Shown here: positions 38,059 to 47,421 of the stretch, piece by piece
Numbering within the stretch: position 1 is the stretch's first letter
Layout of the letters: each line of letters starts with the position of its first letter
Source: Gimesia alba
GTDB taxonomy: Bacteria; Planctomycetota; Planctomycetia; Planctomycetales; Planctomycetaceae
Assembly (NCBI RefSeq): GCF_007744675.1
Contig: NZ_CP036269.1
Coordinates: 186,001 to 250,000, forward strand
Direction of reading: 5' to 3'
Length of the DNA stretch: 64,000 bases
The notes under the pieces: generated by a model
Told to the model about the DNA's origin: nothing
Databases searched by the model: none
What the model saw: the letters and a program-made list of their open reading frames with translations, nothing else
Program-made: the position numbers and the translations under genes

Positions 38059-39216
38059 TTAAAGAGAGAGTTGGCCTATATTTTCTTTAGCCAGCCCCGG
38101 CCCTGTTGTCATTCCCTTACCGCCGATGCCTGTGACAAGCTGCACGCGATCGCTGATGGTGTGCTGGAACAGTCCTGCTGACTTTTCTTCAGTATAAATA
38201 CCACACCAGCGATCTGTGACCTGAAAATCCAGATTCACAAACATCTTTCGCGCATAATTAATGATCAGCGATTCGATTTCCGCAGACAGAAACTCGGTGG
38301 GCGGTTCGTCCGTATATTCGTGCGAGTCACCCAGGATAAATTCGTTGTTTTCATTTTGCGTGATCCAGATTTGAATTCCCCGATCCAATAATTCCTGCTC
38401 AGGCAGCGGCAGCGAAACGCCTTGTGAATATTGGGCATTCAGAAACGCCGGGTAACGCGTTAGCGCGATGGGAGAAGCGATGTTTGTTCCCAGTGTGCGA
38501 TTTTCCGGATTCGACAGTTTGAGCATCTGCAGCTTGCAGTACTGCAGATTCGCGGTCGCATAAATTTCCGGATAGAGCGTTTGCAGGTCGGCTCCCGAAC
38601 AGACAAAAACCTGTTTCGCATGAAACGGTTTTCCATCGGCGGTCGTGATCTGACTGTGCTGGGGCCGTTCTTCAATCGAGACTGCCGTGGTTTTCGGAAG
38701 ATAATCACAGTCGGAAGTACACGTGAGCCAGTTCACGAATGCGCGGAAAAACGGCCCTGGATCCAATTGCAGATCTTGCGGGAACAACAAGCTCCCTTTG
38801 CAGAATTCCGGGTTCAGGCAACAGCTCGTGCGGATTGTATCTCCCGCATTCAAAAATTCCGAAGGGCAATGCACGTCATTCTGTTCGCTTGCCAGTCGTT
38901 TTAAAAAGGTCGCTTCCTCGTCCGAATGTGCCAGATACTGCGTACCCACGCGGCGGAGCGGAGTCCCCAGTAATTCAGACAACTCGGAATAGATTTCGCA
39001 CGAGGCCAACGCCCGGTCGCGCCAGATGCCGGCGGGCATCGCACTCGGAATGATCAGACCGAAATTCCGAATTGACGCCTGCTGGGGAAACAGGTTTCGT
39101 TCGATCAACAGTGTCTTGAAACCCCGGCGCATCGCAAAGAAGGCGTGAAATGCACCCAGCACGCCGCCGCCAATCACAATCACATCATATCTGGTTGGGG
39201 ACGTTGGAGAGGACAT
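38059..39216 (-). CDS. FAD-dependent oxidoreductase of phosphonate clusters
   Basis: A 385-residue DAO-type flavoprotein with the dinucleotide fold at its start (DVIVIGGGVLGAFHAFFAMRRG, then ER at the end of strand 2). It matches TIGR03364, a family found with phosphonate genes. Recent work shows that flavoenzymes of such clusters can oxidise N-methyl-AEP, and some plain AEP, to phosphonoacetaldehyde. That would feed PhnX here beside PhnW. It is the first gene of the leftward operon, 322 bases from the divergent regulator. Substrate in this organism is inferred only. Confidence 0.85.
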   Translation of the reverse strand: MSSPTSPTRYDVIVIGGGVLGAFHAFFAMRRGFKTLLIERNLFPQQASIRNFGLIIPSAMPAGIWRDRALASCEIYSELSELLGTPLRRVGTQYLAHSDEEATFLKRLASEQNDVHCPSEFLNAGDTIRTSCCLNPEFCKGSLLFPQDLQLDPGPFFRAFVNWLTCTSDCDYLPKTTAVSIEERPQHSQITTADGKPFHAKQVFVCSGADLQTLYPEIYATANLQYCKLQMLKLSNPENRTLGTNIASPIALTRYPAFLNAQYSQGVSLPLPEQELLDRGIQIWITQNENNEFILGDSHEYTDEPPTEFLSAEIESLIINYARKMFVNLDFQVTDRWCGIYTEEKSAGLFQHTISDRVQLVTGIGGKGMTTGPGLAKENIGQLSL

Positions 39217-39538
39217 GGTTTGTGAACAAAAGCAAAGTTGGAAAATGGTGGAATTTGACGGTGTGTTTTATGGGCTGCCTCAGAGGGCAGTGAACTAGCG
39301 TTGAAGTTCGCAGCCTGACGGAAACCAGGAAAACTTTCCGCCAGGCTACGGTCAAACTTCATTGTGCATTGAAAAGTATCGGGGTTTCAGGCCAGAATAC
39401 AATGACAAAACACGCAGTTAAATTGACAATATTTACATGGTCTTCACAGCTTCTTTAACAAACGCCAATCGTCTGCGTTTAGGATGATCTACAGTGAGAC
39501 AGGCTGTTTTTTGAGATTTTCGAGTTAGAACAGGTGGA
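39217..39538. promoter_or_regulatory. Divergent regulatory region of the phosphonate cluster
   Basis: 322 bases between the operon start at 39216 and the XylR-type regulator at 39539. It holds an imperfect palindrome at 39312-39347 (AGCCTGACGGAAA/TTTCCGCCAGGCT, one mismatch in 13) extended by GAAGTT at 39303-39308 and AACTTC at 39355-39360, and a TTGACA at 39423-39428. The palindrome may be an operator of the regulator or a repeat family member. Confidence 0.5.
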
Positions 39539-40723
39539 ATGGTGCGGTTTCCCGAACGTCGTAAAATTGCTTTGTTAGTCCAGACTTCCAGCGACTGGAG
39601 TCGACAGATTATTCAGGGAATTGCCGATTATGCATTCGAGCAGGGGGGCTGGGATTTCTGGATTGAGTTCCGGGGATTACAAGAACAGCTTCGGTTTCCC
39701 GCTTCCTGGGAGGGGCATGGCACCATTTGCCGGTTGACGGATACTCGGATCCAGCAGTCGATTATCAAACGCCGCTTGCCCGCGGTGAATGTCTCATGGT
39801 TGGGAAAGCATTCGTCAAAAATTCCCAAAGTGGTTTCTGATGAGCGCGGCTGCGCGAATCTGGCGGCCTCGTTTTTTCTGGAGAAAGGCTTCCGTTCGTT
39901 CGGTTATATCGGCGCGGATCCGACGTCGCATTATCCCGACACGATCCAACAGGAATTCCAGACTGCGGTGGAACAGGCGGAGGGAGTCTGTTTCGATTTT
40001 CCCTATTATGAATTGACGAAGGAAGCCGACTATCAGAAACAGCAACAACGCTTGAAACAGTGGCTCTGGGAACTTCCCAAGCCGGTGGCGCTGTTGGTCT
40101 GGTCGAGTAAAGTCGGACGCGAGGTGGCGACGGTCTGTGTGAACCACCATCTGGAGATTCCCGATCAGGTGGCCATTCTCAGTATCGAGCACGATCCTTT
40201 GATGTCGGCGTTGTCCCCGGTTCCGCTTTCCTGTATTGATCAGGCGCCGCATGTGGTCGGTTACGAAGCGGCTTCTTTACTGGACCAAATGATTCAGGGC
40301 AAACCAGCGCCGGAAGAGCCGACTCTGATTCCGCCGTTATCGATTGAAGAACGAGCCTCTACCGATACCCTGTTTGCCGATGATGATCTTGTGCGGGAAG
40401 CGATTCAATTTATTCGCCAGCATGCACACGAAGCAATCCAGGTTTCGGATTTGACGCAACAATTGAATGTCTCCCGGCGGATTCTGGAACATCGCTTTCA
40501 AAAAGCCCTGCATCGGTCGCCGGCCAGTGAAATTCGCCAGGAGAAATTAAAACGCATCACGAAACTGTTACAGGAAACCAATCTTCCCGTTTCGCAGATC
40601 GCCAACCGGTGTGGCTTTCAGCATCAGGAAGCGATGATTCGCATGTTTGGCAGGCTGACCGGAATGTCGCCGCGGGAATATCGGCAGTCGAGTCATTCAC
40701 TGAAAGAGCCGACGGGAGAATAA
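39539..40723 (+). CDS. XylR-type AraC-family regulator
   Basis: A 394-residue cytosolic regulator. The first 270 residues are a LacI-like sugar-binding-protein fold (KIALLVQTSSDWSRQIIQGIADYA, VSDERGCANLAASFFLEKGFRSFGYIG, VAILSIEHDPLMSALSPVPLSCI). Residues about 285-385 are an AraC-type double helix-turn-helix (VSDLTQQLNVSRRILEHRFQKALHRSP, PVSQIANRCGFQHQEAMIRMFGRLTGMSPREYR). Such XylR-type proteins are common in planctomycetes. It is divergent from the phosphonate operon and near the palindrome at 39303-39360; it could control that operon or the gene downstream. The ligand is unknown; the 'XylR' sugar link comes from other members. Confidence 0.87.
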   Translation: MVRFPERRKIALLVQTSSDWSRQIIQGIADYAFEQGGWDFWIEFRGLQEQLRFPASWEGHGTICRLTDTRIQQSIIKRRLPAVNVSWLGKHSSKIPKVVSDERGCANLAASFFLEKGFRSFGYIGADPTSHYPDTIQQEFQTAVEQAEGVCFDFPYYELTKEADYQKQQQRLKQWLWELPKPVALLVWSSKVGREVATVCVNHHLEIPDQVAILSIEHDPLMSALSPVPLSCIDQAPHVVGYEAASLLDQMIQGKPAPEEPTLIPPLSIEERASTDTLFADDDLVREAIQFIRQHAHEAIQVSDLTQQLNVSRRILEHRFQKALHRSPASEIRQEKLKRITKLLQETNLPVSQIANRCGFQHQEAMIRMFGRLTGMSPREYRQSSHSLKEPTGE

Positions 40724-40842
40724 TGCCATTTTTCAAACCGGAATTGTCCGGGTTCTGAATAGTAACGGGTCTGTTCCAGTGGTACGATCAAGGAAGAGAA
40801 GAAGATATTCAAGACCAGCCTTACTGACTGAGGAAGACGACC

Positions 40843-42270
40843 ATGAATCAATTCTGTTACCGGATGTTGCTGACTGTTTGCTCTGTGATTCTATTAACAT
40901 CTCCCGCCTTCGCCGTGGATGACGATGCCGGTTCGATTTTTATCGAAGGTTATACGAATCAGTTGAGCTATCAGCCGGGGGAGCATATCGCCTTTCATCT
41001 TTCCAGTTCTGAGCCGGAATATTCTGTAGAGATCACGCGGCTGGGGCCTGAAAAAAAGACGGTGTTTAAGGAGTCCCGCAAGAATGGTGCCGCGTATCCG
41101 GTTCCGGAGAATGCCTCGTCTCACGGCTGTGGCTGGCCGGCTGCGTTTGAGTTGACGATTCCCGATTCCTGGCAGAGTGGTTATTACAACGTCCGTCTGG
41201 CGGTTCGCGATCGAGGGGGTAAGTTCATTCAGCGGAATTCCCGCACGGCGGAAACGAATCTGTTTTTCATCGTGCGTCCCAAGCAGCCGGGCACGCAGAC
41301 TAAAATTCTGATTCAGCTCAGCACGAATACGTATAACGCCTACAACAACTGGGGCGGTTCCAGCCTTTACAGTTATCACGGCCGCGCCAATCTGCAGGGA
41401 CATCGTGTTTCCTTTGATCGACCATTGGCGGGTCAATTTGGAAACTGGGAATATCCTTTCATCGTTTGGGCGGAAAGCAATGGCTACCAGCTCGACTACG
41501 CCGCGAATAGCGATCTGGAATTTCATCCGGAACTGCTGCAGGATTATAAGCTGGTGTTGAGTGTCGGCCACGATGAATACTGGTCGGCAGCGATGCGTGA
41601 TCATCTGGAGAACTACATCAAGCAGGGTGGCAACGTTGCGTTCTTCAGTGGGAACTCGGTCTGCTGGCAGGTTCGCAGTGAAGATGAAGGACGTGCACTG
41701 ACTTGCTGGAAGCAATGGTATAACCTGGACCCGCTGTTTCCGGACGGCGATCATCGTCTGTTATCGACGCTCTGGAGCCATCATCTGGTCAATCGCCCTG
41801 AGAATCAGTTAACGGGCGTCGGCTTTCTATATGGCGGTTATCATAAAAGTCATGGCCAGTTCATGGATGGTTCGGGCGCTTATAAGGTGCATCGGCCCGA
41901 GCATTGGGTGTTTGAAAAAACGAACATCAAACAGGGGGACGAATTCGGCGGCAAAGATACGATCGTTGGTTATGAGTGTGATGGTTGCCAGTTTGAGATG
42001 AAGGATGGTCTGCCCGTACCGACGTTTAAGGATGGCACGCCACGCACGTTTCAAATTCTCGCTTCCTGTCCAGCGAAATGGGCTCCGGGTGACAGTCTGT
42101 GGTATGAGCGGTTTGATAAAGATCGCGTCGGCGCTGCGATTCTGGGAATGTATACGAACGGGGGCACTGTCTTCACGGTCGGTAGTACCGACTGGGCACA
42201 CGGCTTGCGAGGCAAAGACCCAATTGTGCAACAGGTGACAAAGAATATTCTGGATCGCTTATCAAAGTAA
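40843..42270 (+). CDS. Exported dimethylformamidase beta-subunit-like protein
   Basis: A 475-residue protein with a Sec signal (about 1-25) and a mature part matching the large subunit of N,N-dimethylformamidase (PF20254-like): IEGYTNQLSYQPGEHIAFHLS at the start, NTYNAYNNWGGSSLYSYHG, DYKLVLSVGHDEYWSAAMRDHLENYI, and GTVFTVGSTDWAHGLRG near the end. DMFase has an iron site in this subunit, but many homologues exist in bacteria with no known substrate. The Y/N/H-rich motifs agree with an active fold. It follows the regulator by 119 bases on the same strand and might be its target. Confidence 0.78.
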   Translation: MNQFCYRMLLTVCSVILLTSPAFAVDDDAGSIFIEGYTNQLSYQPGEHIAFHLSSSEPEYSVEITRLGPEKKTVFKESRKNGAAYPVPENASSHGCGWPAAFELTIPDSWQSGYYNVRLAVRDRGGKFIQRNSRTAETNLFFIVRPKQPGTQTKILIQLSTNTYNAYNNWGGSSLYSYHGRANLQGHRVSFDRPLAGQFGNWEYPFIVWAESNGYQLDYAANSDLEFHPELLQDYKLVLSVGHDEYWSAAMRDHLENYIKQGGNVAFFSGNSVCWQVRSEDEGRALTCWKQWYNLDPLFPDGDHRLLSTLWSHHLVNRPENQLTGVGFLYGGYHKSHGQFMDGSGAYKVHRPEHWVFEKTNIKQGDEFGGKDTIVGYECDGCQFEMKDGLPVPTFKDGTPRTFQILASCPAKWAPGDSLWYERFDKDRVGAAILGMYTNGGTVFTVGSTDWAHGLRGKDPIVQQVTKNILDRLSK

Positions 42271-42273
42271 GCG

Positions 42274-42819
42274 TCAGTTGTGCTGTTTGCTGTCCCAGTC
42301 GGTTTTGCAAATTCGATACAGCACGTGACGTTGGAGCGGATCGCCGTCTTCCAGGGCAGGGTGGTCAAAGTTGTCGATATAAGACATGCCGATTTTTTCC
42401 ATCACGCGCCGCGAAGCCTTGTTCGCGGGAACTGTGAAAGAAACGACTTCGTTCAGACAGCACTCTGTGAATCCAAATTCCAGGACCGCTTCGGCGCCTT
42501 CACTGGCATAACCTTGATTCCAGAATGGGACCGCCAACCGCCAGCCGATTTCGATGCAGGGAGTAAAATATGCCGTGAATTGAGGAACCGCCAGACCGAT
42601 GAAGCCTGCGAATTGCGCATCCTCTTTGAGTTCTACCGCCCAGAGGCCAAAGCCATATTCGTCAAAGTGTCTTTTGATACGTTCCACCATCTGCGCAGTC
42701 TGCTCAAACGAGAGTGGTGCCGGCATATATCGCATCACTTCCGGGTCAGCGTTCAGCTTCGCGAATGGATCCAGATCGGATTCACGCCACTGTCTGAGAA
42801 TGAGTCGGGAAGTTTCCAC
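42274..42819 (-). CDS. GNAT acetyltransferase, RimJ/RimL type
   Basis: A 181-residue cytosolic protein opening METSRLILRQWRESDLDPFAKLNADPEVMRYMP, the classic Acetyltransf_3 start, with acetyl-CoA binding strand AVELKEDAQFAGFIGL and the loop RLAVPFWNQGYASEGAEAVLEF. These enzymes acetylate N-termini of ribosomal proteins, aminoglycosides or small amines. No partner is in the neighbourhood. The stop is three bases from the convergent dimethylformamidase-like gene. Confidence 0.88.
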   Translation of the reverse strand: METSRLILRQWRESDLDPFAKLNADPEVMRYMPAPLSFEQTAQMVERIKRHFDEYGFGLWAVELKEDAQFAGFIGLAVPQFTAYFTPCIEIGWRLAVPFWNQGYASEGAEAVLEFGFTECCLNEVVSFTVPANKASRRVMEKIGMSYIDNFDHPALEDGDPLQRHVLYRICKTDWDSKQHN

Positions 42820-43216
42820 TTGCTGTTCCTCTTGGGAGGTAAACGTATCTATTTAGTATTGTTTCCATTCATTACGAACCTAACGCGAAATTCTCAGAAA
42901 TATTGTTGGAAATTCAGACAAATATCAGAATCAGAGTGAGGGTTGTATCGATATTCAATTTTGTTGAGCGATTTGACTAAATATGTAAGCGTCATTTAGT
43001 TATCAGCCCTTAGAACGTTCCGTTGTTCTATTCATTTTTATGCTTTTTAAACGGACGAATTCAGAGAACCAGAAACGAATGATGTTGCCAAAAGGCAACA
43101 TTTTGAAACCGCTTATATGCACTGATGCTGATGTGATGAAGCACGATTCTTTCAGGAAGCGGAATGAAGCGGGCGCATGTTCCTGATGCATGTCGGAACG
43201 GAAGGTCGCGACGGTT
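42820..43216. other. Gap between GNAT and GH3 genes
   Basis: 397 bases with no recognised gene. The region is AT-rich and contains the hairpin at 43082-43101 and the upstream region of the leftward GNAT gene. Confidence 0.4.
43082..43101. terminator. Small hairpin after the GH3 gene
   Basis: A perfect 8-bp stem (ATGTTGCC/GGCAACAT) with an AAAA loop, followed on the plus strand by TTT. It lies about 115 bases beyond the GH3 stop at 43217 and could end that transcript. The U-tract is weak on either strand. Confidence 0.4.
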
Positions 43217-44905
43217 TCAGTTTGAAAAGCGGTCGAGAATTTGCGCCGCGTAATCGAGTTCGGGGATCAGGCAGGGGTGTTTGTATTGCTCGATACTCCC
43301 GCCCAGTTTTTTCTGTCGTTCTTGTGCGAAGCGTTGCCAGGTTCCTTTGGCAAGCGGGCAGAGTTGCAGCGGTGCGAGGCGACCGGACTGGCGTTTCTCT
43401 TCATACTCACAGTTGGTTCGTTGCAGCAAGGCATCGATTTGGTTCAACAACGCGGGCAGTTCTGCGGCAGACAGAGCAGAGGGTTCTTCTATCAACAGTT
43501 GATAGTGTGGCGGTTCGTCCCATTTGGGGATCAGTGAATACTGACCAATTTCCAGAGACGTGGTCTGAACCGCCTGACGAACGGAATCAACGACCTGCGA
43601 TTCGGTGATTTTCTCACCCGTCAAATTGGAAATGTGCGCGCCCTTATGCAGGAATTCCAGCAAAGGCGTTGACTGATAAAAGCCCGTACAACGCACGACA
43701 TCACAGATATGATATCGATACAGGCCCGAAGGGGTCGTGAGGAGAATAAAATAGTTCCGGCCGGTCTGCAGCTGATCGGCGGTGAGTACGTTGGTCGTCG
43801 TCAGCGGGTCTTCGTCTTCCGGCACGAATTCAAAAAAATGAGACGTGATATCGAGTACGCCGGTCGACGTGCCTGACTCCAGCGGAATTGTCATGCGACC
43901 TTCGCTGGCAGACAGGCCATGATCGCGGATCGGCAACTCACCATAGTAAGGAGTGAGTTGTGACAGATACGCGCCGGCACTGCCGCCCATCCAGACAGCG
44001 AGCAAAGACAGGCCGGGCCAGAAATCGCGCGGATAAAGGTACCCCGTACGTTCGATGATTGATTCCAGTTCCCGGGCCCGCTGTTTCTGCTTGCGTTGTA
44101 AGCGCGGTTTTAGTTTCTGGTAAATTGTTGTATCGAGTTCGTCGGCTCCCGTCAGTGTGCCGTCGGCGATATCGCGGACCAGTGATTCCCGGTGCTGATC
44201 GGTGAATTGTGCCAGATGCAGTAGCGTGCTCGGATTCGCGGTTGTGATCATGCCCACGTGTCGGTCGGCCAGCGAGAGACGAAGGGCCGTGTAATATTTC
44301 AGGTGTGCCTGGTCAATTTGTGAGACTTCGCTGGGGACGGTGTAAAGCAATTTCACAACCGGGCTCTGCATGGCGGCGACGAGCCCACTGATGTTGCCGC
44401 AAGGTGTTCCGCCGGGCGTGCGAAACTTATCGAAATTACTCGAGAGTTGAACGATGTTCTGATATTTGAGTGTCGGGAAATCGTCGTACGCCAGGATGCC
44501 CCAGTTCTGCCAGCCCTGACGATAATCTTTGAGAAACGGTTCGGTAATCGGAATGAACTTGGAATCCGACGTTGTGCCGCTGCTCAGCGTAAACATCAAC
44601 AATCGATTGTCTGGTCCCAGTAAAGCGGACGTCTCACCGTTTTTGACACGGTCGATATACGGCCGGAAACGTTCGTAATCGGAAACGGGAAAGCGGGACT
44701 GGAAGTCTTCAATCGTGCAGGAGTCGTCCAGCTTCCATTGTCGACTGAAATCGCTGTCGGCGTTCAAACGCAGAATTCGGCGCAGCGTCTGTTGCTGGAC
44801 CTGGCGGCAGTCTTGGGTTTGAGCGAGAAAAGCATGGGCGGCACGGCGATAGCGACGTCGTGTGAATGTGCCTCCGGCAGCCCGTAGCAGATACAGGGCG
44901 TGCAT
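43217..44905 (-). CDS. GH3-family acyl-adenylate/amido-synthetase-like protein
   Basis: A 562-residue cytosolic protein of the GH3 family (ANL superfamily). Motifs are QTLRRILRLNADSDFSRQ near the start, FPVSDYERFRPYIDRVKNGE, the ATP loop MFTLSSGTTSDSKFIPITE, SASEGRMTIPLESG, and YRYHICDVVRCTGFY, all standard for GH3. Plant members join amino acids to auxin or jasmonate; bacterial members are mostly uncharacterised and may activate a carboxylate for amide formation. It has no signal peptide. No biosynthetic neighbours give the acid. Confidence 0.85.
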   Translation of the reverse strand: MHALYLLRAAGGTFTRRRYRRAAHAFLAQTQDCRQVQQQTLRRILRLNADSDFSRQWKLDDSCTIEDFQSRFPVSDYERFRPYIDRVKNGETSALLGPDNRLLMFTLSSGTTSDSKFIPITEPFLKDYRQGWQNWGILAYDDFPTLKYQNIVQLSSNFDKFRTPGGTPCGNISGLVAAMQSPVVKLLYTVPSEVSQIDQAHLKYYTALRLSLADRHVGMITTANPSTLLHLAQFTDQHRESLVRDIADGTLTGADELDTTIYQKLKPRLQRKQKQRARELESIIERTGYLYPRDFWPGLSLLAVWMGGSAGAYLSQLTPYYGELPIRDHGLSASEGRMTIPLESGTSTGVLDITSHFFEFVPEDEDPLTTTNVLTADQLQTGRNYFILLTTPSGLYRYHICDVVRCTGFYQSTPLLEFLHKGAHISNLTGEKITESQVVDSVRQAVQTTSLEIGQYSLIPKWDEPPHYQLLIEEPSALSAAELPALLNQIDALLQRTNCEYEEKRQSGRLAPLQLCPLAKGTWQRFAQERQKKLGGSIEQYKHPCLIPELDYAAQILDRFSN

Positions 44906-45007
44906 TCCTTGCTCCCCGGTTGAATTGTGCTGCGCGTAAGAAAGGGTTGGAGTGAAGGAGAGTTATCAGAACCAGAGAACTCTCCTTCCCCTTACGAGAC
45001 CAGACGA

Positions 45008-45211
45008 TTATTCTTCGTCTTCGTCTTTCTTCTTTTTCTTCTTCTTGCCGATCGAAATTTTTTCGACGCGGACTTTAGGCAAACCCAGAGCGCCCTGTCC
45101 TTCGACCCAGCGGTCTTCGAATTTCAATTTTTCAATACGCTCGGCGCGCTTCAAAACGTTGCGTGCACGGACCAGCGTACTTTTGCTCTTCAAACTTTTG
45201 TCGAGTGACAC
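45008..45211 (-). CDS. Planctomycete small basic protein (TIGR04137 type)
   Basis: A 67-residue lysine-rich protein starting at GTG (MSLDKSLKSKSTLVRARNVLKRAERI), with a GAGGGGA ribosome site seven bases upstream. The middle LKFEDRWVEGQGALGLPKVRV is the conserved core of a small planctomycete family. The end is a run of lysines followed by DEDEE. It is too basic for a membrane anchor and could bind RNA, ribosomes or DNA. It is its own unit between GH3 and the symporter. Confidence 0.82.
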   Translation of the reverse strand: MSLDKSLKSKSTLVRARNVLKRAERIEKLKFEDRWVEGQGALGLPKVRVEKISIGKKKKKKKDEDEE

Positions 45212-45509
45212 GGTGTCATCCCCTCATAATAGATGTTATTTCGAAGGCAGTCAGTTACTCTAGAAATTGACTGTCAAAATTGGCATAGTGGTGTATCGTT
45301 CGCAAGATGGGCTGAATCAGCCTGCTGGTCAAACGGTCATGGAGCCGTGACGATTTGCGAAGCGACATATGGTAAAAGGAATCGTCATTGATTGCAACCG
45401 CTGCTAAATGAAACCTTTCCGCTGTTTTCCGTGAAAATCGGAAATTCAGCTTCGAAACCAGGACCGAGGGGACCAGACCATTTCTCTTTACGATACAAAT
45501 TTCACCTGG

Positions 45510-47054
45510 ATGGACTGGTCGATCGTCGGTTGCTACCTGTTATCTTCGATCGTAATTGGTTTGTGGGCCAATCGTTACGTCGGAAATCTTTCTGATTATC
45601 TGGTAGCCGGGCGAAAACTGCGTTTACGGCTGGCTCTGGCCACGATGACAGGCACCGAACTCGGGCTGGTCACCGTGATGTACATGGCCGAACTCGGTTT
45701 TATGCAGCAATATGCGTCCCTGTACCTCGCGTTTTTGGAAGCGGGATCGGTATTAATCATCGGTCTGACCGGCTTTGTCGTCTTTCGGCTGCGCGAATCC
45801 TCGATCATGACGATCCCCGAATATTACGAAAAACGCTATTCGCAGAAGGTACGTGTCGTCGGGGCGATCGTGATGGTGGTTTCCGGCGTGTTGAATATGG
45901 GGCTCTTTCTGAAAGCGGGCTCCCAGTTTCTGACGGCGATATCGGGTCTGCAGGATGAAATGTCCCTCAAACTGATTATGACGGGCCTGTTGTTGCTCGT
46001 GCTGTTTTACACGGTACTGGGCGGCATGGTCTCGGTAGTGATTACCGACCTGATCCAGTTTTTGATTCTGGGAACCGGCATGGTGATTGTGACCGGCGTT
46101 GTCTTCTGGAGTGTCGGCTGGGACGGACTGGCGGCGATTACGACAGAACAGAACGGCTACTTTAACCCGTTCGACTCTGAGAATCCGTCGGGGAAAGGGC
46201 CGGGTATCGGGTGGTTACAAATCATCCAGATGACGATCATTATCGGATCGGCGGCCATGCTCTGGCCGACCAGTGCGGCGCGAACCCTTTCCTGCCAGAG
46301 TGCCGCCGTGGCGCAGCGACTTTATTCGCTCAGTTCGATTTCGTTCCTGGCACGCCGCGCCTTGCCGGTATTCTGGGGCATTGGCACGTTCGCGTTTTTC
46401 GCTTCCCAGCCCCAACTGTTCGCCGAATTTGAACAGGCGGTCGAAACCAATCCATCGATTACTTCGTTATCGGCGATGCCGCTGTTCCTGGCGAAAGTAG
46501 TGCCAACCGGTTTACTGGGACTGGTCACCGCGGGCATGATTGCCGCCTTCATGTCGACGCATGACAGCTACCTGCTCTGCTGGAGCGGCGTGATTACTCA
46601 GGACATTGTCGCGCCGCTGGCGGGTCCGATGAGTCAGCGTTCACGGATTCTCGTCACGCGGATTGCGATCTTCATCATTGGAGCCATGCTGCTGATCTGG
46701 GGGCTGTGGTATGAAGTCAGCAGCGATCTCTGGGGATATCTGGCGGTGACGGGAGCCGTCTATCTTTCGGGCGCGATTCCCACCGTTGTGGGTGGCTTAT
46801 ATTGGAAACGGGGCAGTCAGATCGGCGCACTCGGCGCCATTCTGGGGGGCTTACTGGGACTTTCGGCGATGGGGCCTTGTGTGGAAAGAATCAATCACTG
46901 GTTCTCGCTGGATGTGAACGGGACCCATCTCACACTGCTGACGTTTCTGTTTTCGACCCTGCTGTATATTGCCGGTTCACTGGCATTTCCTGATAAAACC
47001 ACTGAGCTGAATTCCCAGAATTCGGGTACTCCTCCTGATGTGAATGAGAGTTGA
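45510..47054 (+). CDS. Sodium:solute symporter
   Basis: A 514-residue inner-membrane protein with about 13 helices. It is of the SSS family: LSDYLVAGRKLRLRLALATMTGTELG early, GLLGLVTAGMIAAFMSTHDSYLLCWSGVITQDIV in the middle, the motif that normally holds part of the sodium site. Substrates of the family include sugars, amino acids, acetate and urea; nothing here decides. The short gene at 47057 begins two bases after its stop and may be a partner. Confidence 0.87.
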   Translation: MDWSIVGCYLLSSIVIGLWANRYVGNLSDYLVAGRKLRLRLALATMTGTELGLVTVMYMAELGFMQQYASLYLAFLEAGSVLIIGLTGFVVFRLRESSIMTIPEYYEKRYSQKVRVVGAIVMVVSGVLNMGLFLKAGSQFLTAISGLQDEMSLKLIMTGLLLLVLFYTVLGGMVSVVITDLIQFLILGTGMVIVTGVVFWSVGWDGLAAITTEQNGYFNPFDSENPSGKGPGIGWLQIIQMTIIIGSAAMLWPTSAARTLSCQSAAVAQRLYSLSSISFLARRALPVFWGIGTFAFFASQPQLFAEFEQAVETNPSITSLSAMPLFLAKVVPTGLLGLVTAGMIAAFMSTHDSYLLCWSGVITQDIVAPLAGPMSQRSRILVTRIAIFIIGAMLLIWGLWYEVSSDLWGYLAVTGAVYLSGAIPTVVGGLYWKRGSQIGALGAILGGLLGLSAMGPCVERINHWFSLDVNGTHLTLLTFLFSTLLYIAGSLAFPDKTTELNSQNSGTPPDVNES

Positions 47055-47056
47055 AC

Positions 47057-47239
47057 ATGTATGTATGGATGACGATCTGGACGATCCTGCTGCTGACCAG
47101 TGGTCTGGCCTTTCTGGTGGTGCTGGTTTACGTTTCATTTGGTGTGAAAACAGAACTTCAGGAAACATTGAACGACTTGAAAGCCGACGTGGATGAGTCG
47201 CGGGCGCATGAAGAAATTCTGGATCGACCCATTGAATAA
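47057..47239 (+). CDS. Small single-helix membrane protein coupled to the symporter
   Basis: A 60-residue protein. I start it at the ATG at 47057, two bases after the symporter stop; a TTG overlapping that stop would add two residues. It has one hydrophobic segment (about 4-28, MTIWTILLLTSGLAFLVVLVYV) and a charged tail with DLKADVDESRAHEE, probably a short coiled coil. Tight coupling to the transporter suggests an accessory subunit. No family recognised. Confidence 0.6.
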   Translation: MYVWMTIWTILLLTSGLAFLVVLVYVSFGVKTELQETLNDLKADVDESRAHEEILDRPIE

Positions 47240-47421
47240 CGCGGAAAAACCGAGTCAGGCGGCGGCTCAGGCAGTCATCGTAAACCCGCAAAAATTCGGG
47301 ATTTCTGAACAATTGACTGGTGAATCGGATACGATCATGCTATTTTTAGACATTGATAGGCAGACTTTCCCGGAGTGTGAAGGGATGGTTCTGTTGCTTA
47401 AGTACCAGGAGTCGCGTCTTC

